NCBI RefSeq assembly: GCF_016808335.1
Contig: NC_053141.1
Location: forward strand, 29,999,249-30,063,248
Source: Panicum virgatum
Taxonomy: Eukaryota; Streptophyta; Magnoliopsida; Poales; Poaceae
Length of the DNA stretch: 64,000 nucleotides
Reading direction: 5' to 3'
Shown here: positions 22,940 to 34,804 of the stretch, one piece after another
How the letters are laid out: each line of letters starts with the position of its first letter
How positions within the stretch are numbered: the first letter of the stretch is position 1
Made by a program: the position numbers and the translations under genes
Notes under the pieces: generated by a model
Database searches by the model: none
What the model saw: the letters and a program-made list of their open reading frames with translations, nothing else
Told to the model about the DNA's origin: nothing

Positions 22940-24410
22940 TGTTGGCGCTCCTTAAGTACCCATTTTATCCCTTGTTTATCCTTGATAATGGCATGAATTT
23001 AATATCAAAATCACTAACGGTCCTAACCCCGGCCTAATTATTGGTCATTTTCACATTTGCACATATATTTTGGAGGAACTTTGTTTTTTACTGGTTTTTG
23101 GCCTATTTTGGAGCATGAAATGACGAGGCCCGTGATCGAGTGCTAACACGGAGAAAGACGAAGGCCAAAGCCCAAAGGAAGGACCAAAGCCCATGTTGAT
23201 TCGAAGCCCATTCATGCACATCCATCCTCCAAGAGAGCCCAAAGGACCAAGCCCATGAAGATGAGATCAAGATACTTCGGAATTAAGCAAAGCAAATGAA
23301 GATTTAAGGAAGGATTCCCTATCCTATCCTTTCTTCGAAGATATTTCCAAGATAATGACCTCCAAAGGGGTACAATCGTGAAGGACATAAACTCTAGAAG
23401 ATGCGAGGAGTCTACACGCGAAAGATGAGACCGAGGCGGGCCTGAAAGAGGGTAGGCCGGCCGGCCTAGGCCCATGAGCCGGCCGGCCTAGCCTGTTTCC
23501 GAGGCAGTTCGGCTTCCTCGGCTCATGAGACCGGTGGCTTCCTAGGCTCATAAATAGCTCGCACCTTATTCAACTCGCGGCATCCATCCACCCAGAACTC
23601 GACAAAAACCTAGGGCCAAGACCGGAGGGAGACGACGGCCGCCGCAAGTCTTCGAAGTTGTCTAGGAGATGGCTTAGGCCGCTCCTAGCCGCCATGGCCT
23701 CCCTGCGTGGTTGTGCCATGGCGGAGTTCATGAGCTAGTTGGATTCATCGATGGTGTGCACACGGTGGTGATGATCCAAACACATCTATTATGTGAGTAA
23801 TGATAATCATGTCTTCCGAATCTATTAGCGATCATGTCTCTCCTTTTTTATTTCGTTCTTGCCTTGGGCGTGCTTATTCCTAAATCTATTCTCGAGATAG
23901 ATTGCATGGGGTGTTCTTGTAGCTATGGTGGCTAGGAGTTCATACCGGATCTACCCAAGGGGGTTCGACACGTCTAGCGTGCTTCGGGGTGCTTTTGTCC
24001 AAAGGGAGCGTCGTGACAGGGCGTGGCCTGAGTAGAAGGGTTCCCGAGGGGTTGGATTGGAGGTTTTGATTTAAGGATGCTATTGATTGAGATGCATGAT
24101 TTATTTGCTTGTTAGCTTGAACTACAACTAGATGACGATAGGCCTAGTCATGTCTTTGGTTTTGCTATGGTTACGCCTATGTTCATGGATGAGATCAACC
24201 TTTACACAACACTCATATCTATCAAAGGTTTACTCTATATGTGCAATTCATGCTTCATGTTAGGATAGATCCGTTAGATTAGATGGAAAACCTTAGGTAG
24301 TTCTTTGTCGATCCACGGATTGATAAACCTTGGGGGAGTACTCTAAGGGAAAAGCTACCACGATCCGTGCGCTTGCGGTATACAAATTGGGGCGCTAAGG
24401 AGCGTCAACA
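22940..24410 (+). repeat. 3' LTR of the 21-kb retrotransposon
   Basis: It matches 3426-4842 over its whole length, with the same TG...CA termini, and is followed by ATACC. It carries an extra segment with GGCCGGCCGGCC (about 23440-23485) and a duplicated AGCCCAAAGGAAGGACCAA (about 23168-23187) that the 5' LTR lacks. Confidence 0.92.
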
Positions 24411-25125
24411 ATACCCATCGCTAACCGTGAGCACATCCATTTCAACGTTGCCCCAGTCCTTAGGGATGGTACTTTCATTTTCAAATAGTCAACCATCTCG
24501 ACTTCCAACAAAGGTTCTGTACTCCTATCTCGACCTCCAACAAAGGTTCTATACTCCTCATCATCCAGCTCCATTTGATCAACAATCGCTTCATCCAATT
24601 ACCCCTGATCAGCATTCATGTCACTACCAAATTCTTCGTTAGCACCTTCAACTTCATGCTCAACTTGTTCGTGGACCATAGGTTGTGCCTCCTCAATAGC
24701 ATTTTCATGGGGCCAATTGGTCTCAAAAACTACCTCTATTGCAGGGCTCATGCTACTCTCCCCTTGAGTTTCCATAGCTAGTTCTTGCTGAACAAGCACA
24801 ACAAGAGGGAATTTAAATTTGTTCATAGCCATATCCACGAATGCACACCATCATTTTATGTTCTTCATCTCGTATAGTTCCCACCGTCAACCATGCTCAC
24901 ACTGTCTTGGAACTACACCACTAACTTTGATCCTCCAGTGGCATGGGTCAACTTGCAGAAAATCATGCATCGAACCTAAGAGATCCGCATGTCGCATGTG
25001 TAACAGATTGCTCATAGTTGTATCTACGAAACTGACTTAAATCTGCTTAGAGTCACAATAATTGATTAATTCATTGTCATCATGAACTCTGATATTTACC
25101 AGTTTCAAATTCATTCCTGCTAATA
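24411..25125 (-). pseudogene. decayed minus-strand coding remnant, family not recognised
   Basis: Several frames on the minus strand read like one acidic protein broken by stops. The pieces are MSNLLHMRHADLLGSMHDF (about 25010-24955), a Trp-rich stretch near 24850, MDMAMNKFKFPLVVLVQQE (24838-24780), an acidic segment around VEHEVEGANEEFGSDMNAD (to 24605) and VDQMELDDEEYRTFVGG (24580-24530). It resembles the acidic N-terminal regions of plant transposases of the Mutator or CACTA groups, but I see no diagnostic motif. The retrotransposon insertion at 3426-24410 separates this remnant from the sequence at 3425 and below. Confidence 0.35.
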
Positions 25126-25150
25126 CATGACACATCCAAATATTTTTTTA

Positions 25151-26194
25151 GGGTTTTTTGTCTTTGGCACACTCTAAAAATGGGGCTTTGTGCGCTGCAC
25201 ACTCCACTCCCTGATTTAGTCTATAACACATCCTCAGTGTTTGATTTTGTCTGTGGCACATTTTCCTCATTAAACAACTCTTTTGCAATATGGGAGGTGA
25301 GAGAACGTCGGGTAAAAAGACCAAAATGACCCTAGCTATTACAGAGCCTTCCAAAGCCATTGGCCAGCCTTGCAGCCACAACATTTGAGACAATATATGT
25401 AGGATAATTAACTAGCATGTCACCATTGTTAACATGTCACAAATTACATCAATTTGGCTGCCGCACAACACGCCGTGGAATTGGGGATCGATTCCACGAC
25501 ATCAAGTTAGCATGTGGTCAGCCAAGTGTGATAAGGTGGCGCAGCAACAAAAAGATCCAGTGATTAACAGAATCAAAGGAGAAGCCAGGACTGAGCAGCG
25601 ATTTTTACCTAGAAGAGCCCGATCAGGGCGGCAGCAACTAGCGTTGCACGGTCATCGAGGACAGGCGCACGTGCGCGGGGAGCGCCGCCATCCCGGACGC
25701 ACATGAGGCAGACACACGCGGGGGGCGCCGCCATCCCAGAACGCGCATGTGGGGGCTGGGGTGGACGCGCGGCCGCCAGAGCGCCGCCGTCGCGCACAGA
25801 GGGTGGTGCATATGCGCGGGCGGCGGGGCTGGGGCGGATGCGCGGCCAGCGGAGCGCTGCCGTCACGCGCAGTGGGTGTGGTGGAGGTTCTAGCGGCGGG
25901 GAGCCAGCTTCGCACGTAGGGGTGGCCGCCGCATCGCGTGTGCGGTTGTGCAGTTCAAGCACCTCCACCCCATGAATGGATAGGGCTACGGTAAGGTGAT
26001 AAGGTTCTGCAGGCATTTTGGTCTTTCTCTTTGACATTCTCTCACCTCCTAATTTGTAAAAGGTTGTTTAATGGCGGCAATGTGCCACAACACAACATCA
26101 AGCATTCACGATGTGCTACAAAATAATTTAGAGAGTGTAGTGTGCAGCGCACAAAACTACATTTTTGGAGTGTGCCACAGACAAAAAAAAACCC
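25151..26194. mobile_element. Mutator-like (MULE) element, 1.04 kb, GC-rich interior
   Basis: The left end (GGGTTTTTTGTCTTTGGCAC) and the right end are inverted repeats for roughly 185 bp, with shared blocks GTGCGCTGCACACT, GGTGAGAGAA and AAGACCAAAATG. Flanking TATTTTTTTA (25141-25150) and TATTTTTTA (26195-26203) look like a 9-bp target duplication blurred by T-run slippage. The interior (about 25600-25960) is strongly GC-rich with repeated GCGCGG...GCCGCCATCCC units. It encodes only low-complexity Arg/Ala/Pro frames. Long TIRs, a 9-bp duplication and a GC-rich filler suggest a Pack-MULE-type element; the source of the filler is unknown. Confidence 0.65.
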
Positions 26195-26204
26195 TATTTT
26201 TTAT

Positions 26205-26724
26205 TGGTTTAACTAATAACAATGCTGCTAAAATCCTGATCTAAAATTCAAATCCCTACACTACTATGTAGATTTAATTGGAACCGATATTAAACAATCA
26301 AATCCTTCTGCCTGCTCACAATTTACCGATTTAGAACACAGTCAAAACTAACTTGGCATTATAATATTCAAATACCAAACTACTCACCTAATCTGACTAA
26401 TCATACATCATTCCAAAATTTTGTAACAATAAGTTGCTACAATACACTAACTACCGCACAAACATATAATACTCTAATCTAACTGCAATTAAAAAAGATT
26501 AAATTAAAAAAAATCTCACCAGTGACCGATCAAGGCAACCGCGTCTATGCGCTGTTGGGATTGGGATAGCAGAAGATTAAGGCGCCACACGCCCCATGCG
26601 CTACCGACGGGCGGCCGCTTGGTGCCACAGCCACCCTCAAATCGCCCAGCAGAGGGGCGGCGGCGAGCTGCGGGACCAGCAAATGGCTAGCGCCCAACGG
26701 ATGGGGTGCAGACGGCCAGCGGCA
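26205..26724. other. AT-rich then GC-rich flank, no supported gene
   Basis: AT-rich sequence to about 26520 is followed by about 200 bp of GC-rich sequence up to the left LTR of the next element. Short ORFs exist on both strands without recognisable motifs. Confidence 0.4.
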
Positions 26725-27307
26725 TGTTGCCACGTGATCTAGGCCAACACATGAACGCACTAAGTCGCGTAGTGCAAGAAGGGGCTCGATGCAGCGCCTC
26801 CTGTGTAGAGTTGTCAGACTGGTCAGAGGGACCGGTCGGACCGGTAGCCGAGGTGAAGCGGCGAAGTCCGACGAATACTCACCCAGGAGGGACCCCGTCA
26901 GGGCAGGCGTACGTAGGGTTGTTCTAGGTTCGGCAGGCCATCTAGAACGCCTTCAGACGTCGTGGACATGAAGGAAGAATAGCAGATAATGGAGTTGGAA
27001 GAGCTAGGGTTGAGAGATAAAAGTAAAGGCAATGAAATAGTAGATTTGTTTTGTATTTTGATCGATTGGATGCCTCAATCGGTCGTGGCCCTTTATATTT
27101 ATAGGGTGAGTGGACTTGCCCCGAAAGAAATCCTATTACAAGATCTAAATGTATGAAAAACTCTAATTGTACTCGAACTCTGCTTGGACCGGTCAGACCC
27201 ACCAGTCAGACCGGTTGGTGGTACCAGACCTGCTACATACGTGTCGACCGGTCAGACCGTCTGAACATAATGGTCAGACCAGTCCCTGCCAATTTTGGTT
27301 TTCAACA
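26725..27307 (-). repeat. 3' LTR of the gag-only element
   Basis: 583 bp, starting TGTTGCCACGTGATC and ending TTTTCAACA on the plus strand. On the minus strand a TATA box (CTATAAATATAAAGGG) lies near 27090-27106. The purine tract GAACAGGGGGCAT sits directly to its right (27308-27320, minus strand). Confidence 0.88.
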
Positions 27308-27432
27308 TATGCCCCCTGTTCTTTCGAGGACACTCTTATGGACCAAAATTGTCTAAGGGCGATGATCAATAATACATCGGACATTTTTTGTGCTAAGGGC
27401 CATAAAAATTATCGGCCATGTCTTACTTTTCT

Positions 27433-30206
27433 TCAAGTTGATGATGAAACAATTTGCTTTGGCCTCCAAGCCTTCTTCATGGCTACCGGCTTTGAAGGCT
27501 CGACCTCCACTTGTTGCTCCATCTTTTCTTGATTGCGCAAACATTGCTCCATCTTTTGAGTGTGAGATAAGCCTGAGGGACACCACCTCGGCTGTAAGAA
27601 CTTTGAATCTTTCTTCATTTTCTTCTCACCCTCCTTGCTGCAATTAAGATCTTTTTCAACCAGATTATTGCTAATCGGTCTTTGTGGAATACAATTTGGA
27701 TACATAGAAGGATATTGAATATAATATGGTTGCATATACATCCTACTATAATCCGAAGGTGTATAATAACAAGGATATGACCAAAACCATGGAGCAATCA
27801 GCCCAGAATCTGGCATAACAACATAATTACCTTGATGTAGGTGAGGATCCGATTGCTCACTAGATGTTAACTTTGACTTGGTATCTTTGGCTTTATCTAG
27901 TCGTTCCTTCAGCCTCTGGACAGCTTCCTCTTTCTCGTACTTGGCCAAGAGTTCTTTAAAGCTCGACCTTGTTCTAAATTCAGCTGTAGAGGAACTTCCA
28001 GAATTACTGGATGCACCGGTCAGACCAGTTGGAGCACCTGTCAGACCGCCCTGGAGACTAGTCAGACCGCTCGACGAACCGATCTGACCGGTCAGATTGC
28101 TGCCGGTCTTTTTTTCTTTGCGTTGCCCCTCGAGTGTTGCAATCTTTGCTGCAGCTCGAGAAGTTTTGTTCTGTAGCATCTTCCTCTCAAGTCTTTCTTC
28201 TCCAATGATCACATTTTTCCCTTTAGTTGATTCGGCTTGACTTGGCCGAATTAAAACCTTGGGATTCTTCAATTCAAGCACATGCGCATGGATTGGAAAA
28301 GGATTCTAGTCAACTTGCATTGCAGATATAACTAATCGTCCTTTATTTATGGCCGATTATATTTGTCTACGAAGAACATTGCAATCATTGGTAGCATGAG
28401 AAAAAGTATTGTGTAATTTACAATAAGCACGCCATTTCAACTCATCTGCCGACGGAATTGTGTGAGAGAACTTAATTTTTCCAAGCCTTGCTAACTCATC
28501 AAAAATTCTATCACACTTTGACACATCAAAATTATATTTAACTTCATCATGCCGATTTTTAGGAATCGGCTTTAAAGAGGCACAAGTGCTTAGCATGTCA
28601 TTTGGTGACCACACAAACTTAGCAGCATAAACCTCTTTAGACTCATCGTCCGAAGAATCTGAATGATACTCAAGAGCATGAGTATTGGGACGATGATGTC
28701 TATGACTTTCTTGCAACTCTTTACTTCGCTTTCTGCAGCCAAAACTCTTTGATGCACTTGATTAACAGCAAAAAAGTCATGATCCTCTAATTTTTCTTTA
28801 ATGTGAGATCTCAAGCCATTAAAAGTAAATCCACTAGATCTTTTTCAGCAAGATTCACAATAAAATATCAGTATTTTGTAATCATTAACAAATTCATCGA
28901 GCATTTGCTTAACCGATGTCAAATGGGACAATTTAAGCTCATGACTTTCGGAAAAGAAGTGATCGTGAAACTTTTGCTCTAATTGTTCCCATGAAGTAAT
29001 GGAGTTAGGAGCCAAAGAACTAAACCAAGAGAAAGCAGTTCCGATTAAAGATAAAGAAAACAAATGAACTTTCAATTCGTTTATAGAACTAGCTTCTCCT
29101 AATTGTGCAAGATATTGGCTAACATGCTCAAAAGTGCTTTTACTATCATCTCCACTAAACTTCACAAATTCAGGCAACCTAAAACCAGTAGGATAAGTAA
29201 CCGTATAAAAAGACATAGGGTACGGCTTTTGGTAGGATTAAGTTTTTCCTCTAACATCTACTCCAAGATTTTCTTTGATCATCTTAACCAAATCATTCTT
29301 AAATTCAGCAAGATATTTTGCAATATCAACTGATGAATTTGGCTGTGTGGAAGTAGACACGATTTGCTGGTTTGATGTTGCATGATCGGGGAACCGGTCG
29401 ATACGACTGGTCTGACTGGTTGAGGTGAACCGGTCTAACCGGTTGATGGGGTCGGTCTGACCGGTTGCTGCCTATGTTGCCATCGCTGTACGTATCAGTC
29501 GAACATCTCGTCTGTGATAGGACCGATATACGGCATGTTACCTACGGAATGTTACCTCTAGGGGGTACTGTTGGCATATTATAAGCATGAGTGGAATATG
29601 GTAGCATAGAATTTTCCAACTCATTCATTCGGCAAAAGTTAGCCGAATTGGTGATGCTTGTAAGCGGATATGAATATATTTGCTGAGCAGCCAATGCATT
29701 TGTTAGCGTTACCGTTTGACCACTGAAATAATGCATCGGCATTCCATATGGCGGTTGACTCGCTGGTAAAGTTACCGATGGTTGAGGGACAGGAATTTCA
29801 GTAGATGCAATGGTAGAATTAGGCAATATTTCCTCAATTACTGGTTATTTACCGGCTAATTTCAACATCTTTTCAGTAATTAAATCAACTAATTGCACAT
29901 CTCGCTCAACGAACAAATTTTCAACTTGCTCCATGGTAACATTAGAAGATGTTGCACTTACAGGGGCTGTTACCTTAGGAGATGCATCCGTAGTAGGAGC
30001 AGAAGACGAGAGAGTCGGCAAGACGAATTTTTCCTTCTGTATGACACCTTGCCGAGTCTTCCCATAGCATGTGATCAGCATCTTCTTGGCTTCAGCTTCT
30101 ATTTCCTTGAGCTTGATCTCCAAAGCTTGGAATTGATCTTCTGGAATCTCATCGTACTTAGGATCAATAGTGTTCCTAGGATCGATCTTAGATTGATCCT
30201 CGGCCA
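27433..30206 (-). pseudogene. gag polyprotein of the gag-only element, interrupted
   Basis: Gag forms the particle that packages element RNA. The likely start is MAEDQSKIDPRN at 30204-30206. Pieces in order on the minus strand are a charged N-terminus (to 29847), a Pro/Ser-rich stretch (29826-29542), a linker with repeated GLTG-type motifs (about 29480-29390) and a Retrotrans_gag-like domain. The domain pieces are GFRLPEFVKFSGDDS, then AFSWFSSLAPNSITSWEQLE and FHDHFFSESHELKLSHL (29180-28880). Then come a zinc-knuckle-like segment (YCKLHNTFSHATNDCNVL, 28430-28370) and a C-terminal part (28281-27433) with GLTGAPTGLTG repeats and a Tyr/Pro-rich stretch. Stops or frame changes separate these pieces. 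No pol follows. Confidence 0.75.
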
Positions 30207-30230
30207 TACTTGCCGATGATGACTTCTTCT

Positions 30231-30250
30231 TTCCCAGCGGAGTCGCCAAA
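30231..30250 (-). promoter_or_regulatory. primer-binding-site candidate of the gag-only element
   Basis: Just inside the 5' LTR on the minus strand the sequence reads TTTTGGCGACTCCGCTGGG, starting with the TGG typical of tRNA-complementary sites. I do not assign the tRNA with confidence. Confidence 0.6.
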
Positions 30251-30253
30251 ATA

Positions 30254-30647
30254 TGTTGGCGCGCGATCCGGGCCAACACACGAACGCGCTAGGTCGCGCA
30301 GCGCGAGGAGGGGCTCGATGCAGTGCCTCCTGCATAGAGTGGTCAGACCGATCAGAGGAACCGGTCAGACCGGTCGCCGGGGTGAAGCGACGAATTCCGA
30401 CGAATGCTCGCCCGGGAGGTACCCCGTCAGGGGAGGCGCACGTAGGGTTGTTCTAGGATCGGCATGCCATCTAAAATGCCTTCAGACATCGTGAAGACGA
30501 AGGAAGAACAGTAGATAATGAGGTTGGAAGAGCTACGATTGAGAGATTAAAGTAAAGGCAATGAAATAGTAGATTTGTTTTGTATTTTGATCGATTGGAT
30601 GCCTCAATCGGCCGTGGCCCTTTATATTTATAGGGTGGGTGGACTTG
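30254..30647 (-). repeat. 5' LTR of the gag-only element, part 1
   Basis: It matches the first two thirds of 26725-27307 (CCAACACACGAACGCGCTA onward) and stops at GGACTTG, where the 4.15-kb insertion begins. The rest of the LTR continues at 34805. Confidence 0.88.
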
Positions 30648-33600
30648 TGTGGCAGAACCACCAGAATTATCCCGGCTCAAGTGCGCAGGGCATCGCCATA
30701 AAGGCAACACTAGTTCAAACGCACTTCAAACGGAACAATTCTTGGTCTGTCGGGTAACGTCCCGATACAACCACCGGTTCTCGGATCGAACAAGCATACC
30801 CCGCACGAAGGCGAGTCCAGAGATATTACAACCACAAGTTTACAACATAGGCAAGTAGTGATTACAACATGTTTCAAAGTACTTATTACAAAACCAAACT
30901 TAGTAAGCAGTTATACAAGCCAAAAGTGTAAAACTTCAGAGTTTTAACAGCGGGAGAGACAACGACGGCTACAACACGTCGCAAAGGTATACCAAGCTAG
31001 CCCAAGCAAGGTATCACTCGTCATGGTCATTGCCGGCCGAAGACGTATCCCACTCTACGGACTAGTCAGCAGGCAAAGAGAAGGGCCAAGGCAAACTAGC
31101 GACCTGATCCTCAAAACTCAAACCTGAAAAAGATTTCCAACAGCAAAGCTGAGTATTCTAATACTCAGCAAGAGAATACTCAGCAAGACTTAACCGTCAA
31201 CGGGTATAATTAACCCACTTTAGCTAGACTATGCAGGGTTTGTGAGGTTCTGGTTTTCCTTTTTGCTGAAAAGCAATAAAGAGTATGTCCTTACTTTCAA
31301 GTTTTAGCTTTCAAGATTCTAGTTGATTAACCATTCTATGTAAGCAACTATTATCCAATCATGGTAGAAAACTAAGCAAACATCAAGATTGATAAATAAT
31401 ATTGTTGCTCTTATTACTCTGTGTGGCAAAGAGATCAAGCAGTCTCATTTCATCGTGAGAGGCGGACGATTCTGAATCGAAATTCAACCTGGCCAGACAA
31501 ACCTAACACACACGTTTGGAACACCGTCGTGTCGTTTCCAAACAACCGTTTGCCTTTCTTTCCGGCTTGTGGATAGTGCCACTCTCCCCGACTACAGGGC
31601 TCCAAGGTCCACCCTTCTACGAGGTCCACCCTTGTCCCTTGAAGTCGCAGTGTTGATCAACAATAACATTTAAAAACCTATCTCTAAAGAGAGAGTGGGA
31701 GGTATATCCACTCCCCGGTCAAATCGGTTACTAGGCTTACCGCGTACCATATTTACGGCATGTGGCTAGTACTTTCAAAAACTTAACCATCGCTACCACA
31801 CACCGCGACCTTAGCAAGTTTATCAACACAGACGGGGTTTCACCAAAGGTCATGATATCGAACACAACCCCGTCTGTCGTCCTTATATTGATAACAGAAA
31901 GTAAACAAGCAATTCCTATAAAGCTCGCGAGTGACAGGCAATCACTCGACTTTTACCGGTCCTATAAGCTTAGCAAGTAGTCGAACTTAGATCTAGTGTT
32001 CAGTACATAGGTTCCTAGGATCATGCATCTAGGGTTTCAATTCAAATCCTAAGAACTGTAAATGCACAAGTAAGTAATAACAGTAAATGGTAATAATTTG
32101 AAATATAGGTTATGTCCGGGGCTTGCCTTCTCGGTAGTCACTAACTATTTCAGCCCTAGGCTCTTCCGAACTTTGGTCCGGGGCTTCAGTTAGTACGGCG
32201 GTGTTCGCTTGAGCTTCGAGATTACCTCCGTCAGACTCCGGGATCAACTCGTACGTCCCGTCCGATAAGGCAGTCGTGTCTATATGTAATGCAAGAACAA
32301 CAGTATAAACACACATGGGCAATCGTTTATAGAGTAGTTAAATAACAATTCTAACTATACAAGGCATCATGATCAACAGCACAAATGAAGTTTACTAACT
32401 TCATTAAACAAGTGGGGGGTGGTTTTCTATAACAAACAAAACATAGTTTGCTAATAAATCAACTACTCAGAGTACAAACATTAATAAATTATGCAAAAAT
32501 TACACTAAACAGAACATGAACAAAGTAATCTACCCTGTAAAAATCATGCCATAACATCTAACCATTTATTCATAATAATTCATTCACTCAGATAACATCT
32601 AGAACAAGCATGAATTACACAGGTCAAACTAAAACAGAGCATAAGTTCAAAATTTAACAGGAGGTTGAAACAGAGACGAGCTAGCTACTGTGAATTTTTC
32701 ATGATTTTATCTACAAATAAGTAATTCTGATAAAATAAACAAAATAGACATCAGTTTAGCAAGAATCATTTTTAGGTCCTGTTCTAGTCACGAACTGATG
32801 CTCAAACTTCATGAACAAACTAAGCTACTCAAGAGAAACATTCAAAAATATTTTCATGATTTATCATCAGCATAAACTATTTATCATAATTAAAGTCTAC
32901 TAAACAAGGATTAAATCAAATAAATGGTTAAACAGATCAAAAATTTCCCAACCTTGGTAAACAGTACTGTTTTAGCAACATGTGATCATGTAAAAAGTTT
33001 CACATACAGATCTTTAGTATTTCAACCAGAACAAATAAATTAGCAACACTAGTATATAAAAGAATCTTGAAGTTTTGACCTAGCTAATAATGTCACAAAG
33101 GTTTCAACTTTTTACCAGAGGCTAACAACACTGCAAGATACAAGATGGCCAAGAATCATATACAGGTAATGAGTAGAACTCATGGAACAAATAAAGCCTA
33201 TTAATTCTATTCTATTTCTTAGATTAAAAAGCAGAACAGAACTGAAAATATGCATGTAACAAACTTTGTAGATCTTTTAACAAGGATTCCAAAACATTTG
33301 GATTTGTATTTTTCTGAATTTTCTATGAATTTATAGGTATTTTCAAAGTTCACATCAAGAAATAAAGAAAACTTAAATTGTTTCACAGAATAGCCCCTAG
33401 ATTTTGCTTAAAACCCCCTGGAACTTTTGCTCCTCCTCAAACCAGATCCCTGGCCGGACCAAAACAGGGGAAGGGCACCGGCAGGGCTCGCCGGCCAGTT
33501 TCCGGCGGCGCAAGTCGCCGGCGGCGAGGGGACCGGGGTGGGAAAGGAAGAGGAGGTCTAGGAGCACCTCTAGGTGGCTTCGGGGCGGCTCGAGGTGGCT

Positions 33601-34799
33601 TGTGGCGGCGGGTCCACGTGCTCCGGCGGACAGCGGCGTTGACTGCTCAGTGTGGCGGCGCTCCGACGCGAAGGGGGCGGTGGTGGATAGGCTTGAAAGC
33701 TTCACGGGGATGAGGGGGTTCCGTTCCCGGGGTCAGCTCGAGGCGTGGGTGGCCGGAGTGGGGAGCCCCACGGTGAGGCCGGCGAGCGGGGCGCAGTGGA
33801 AGTCCGGCGATGCTTTACTGGTGATTCTGTGGAGAGAGAGAGCTCATGTGTGGGCATGAGAGCTTCTCTATTGCGAGGTGGAGCCAATGGCGTCTTTGAT
33901 TGGGTCGAAGAGGGTTGGATGGGGGTGCTCCACAGGGAAGGGGGAGCGGCGGCCATGGCGGAGGCGGCGGTGTTCTGAGCGAGCGGGGAGGGAGTGGTTC
34001 AGTGCTTTGGGCTCGAGCGTGTAGAGGGGAATGAGGGTGAGCGTTTGGGCTCGGTGGTGAGGGAAGTGAGCGGGTTTGGCGAGGGAAACAGAAAGGGCGG
34101 TGGTGGCCGGCGGCGTGTCGAGCGGGGAGACTGCGGGGGTGCGTGGCATGGGAAGGACGGCTCCAGCGCGAGGGGAAAAGCGGTGAGGAACTCAGGCACG
34201 ACACGTGGGCTACCCAGCAAGCAGGAGGTGGCCTCGGCGGGCTCTGAGCGGCGGCGGGCGGCGCACTGAACAGCGGCGGGGGTGAAACAGAGAAACAGGC
34301 AGGAGGAAGGAGAAAGAGGATTAGTTTGCAATTTCAGAAAATTCCGGGGACCCAACTGTAAAACAAAGATAACTTTTAATCTAGGGCTCAGATGGAAAAG
34401 TGCCCAACATGAAAGTTGCTCAATTTTTCAAGATCTACAACTTTGATATTGTGCAAAAAAAATTATTTGAACAAAGGATAGAGAGCTAATTTTGAAAACA
34501 TAGAAGGGAATTTGAATTTAAAGGAAACTTGTCTTTTTCAAAGAAATTTCACCTCAAATTTAGACTTAAAAGCAAAATTTGCTGCCATGCAATAAATGCA
34601 CTGAATTTTGCAAAAACACCATCCACAAAAGCTATAATTGCACACCCTATTCAAATTAAACTCTAAGAATGACCCTACGTTAATTCAAAATTACACAAAG
34701 GCCCTTATAAATTTAAATTAAGCCCTTGTTCAAACAATTCACACATGAAGCATAGCAAACAAATGCAGTTTTTATTGTGCAGACACCTAGGGTGTCACA
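30648..34799 (-). mobile_element. 4.15-kb solo-LTR-like insertion, minus orientation
   Basis: On the minus strand it starts TGTGACACCCTAGGTGTC and ends GGTTCTGCCACA. ACTTG (30643-30647) and GCTTG (34800-34804) flank it; the uninterrupted LTR copy reads GGACTTGCCCCG here, so the 5-bp duplication has one mutation. No primer-binding site, purine tract or polyprotein lies inside. A single LTR left after recombination of a long-LTR Ty3/gypsy element (Del/Tekay-like) is the best reading; the lineage is inferred from the length and TGTGACACCC start. A GC-rich block (33430-34270) and a short acidic ORF (32110-32322, minus strand) occupy the same relative positions as in the insertion at 47999-51604. 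Confidence 0.7.
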
Positions 34800-34804
34800 G
34801 CTTG

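Larger units (their letters stand above)
3426..24410 (+). mobile_element. 21-kb non-autonomous LTR retrotransposon with nested CACTA
   Basis: Two long direct repeats (3426-4842 and 22940-24410) begin TGTTGGCGCTCC and end GGAGCGTCAACA, and are flanked by ATACC on both sides. A primer-binding site follows the left LTR and a purine tract precedes the right LTR, so the element is read on the plus strand. Removing the 12.4-kb CACTA insertion leaves about 5.7 kb of internal sequence (4843-8743 and 21128-22939). This contains no gag, protease, RT, RNase H or integrase motifs. The size and absence of coding capacity fit the class called LARDs (large retrotransposon derivatives), which depend on proteins of another element. 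The helper family is not identifiable from this window. Confidence 0.9.

Noticed and set aside
33378..34355. Six overlapping ORFs suggesting a gene
   Set aside because: GC-rich part of the 4.15-kb LTR; no conserved motif and frames open on both strands.
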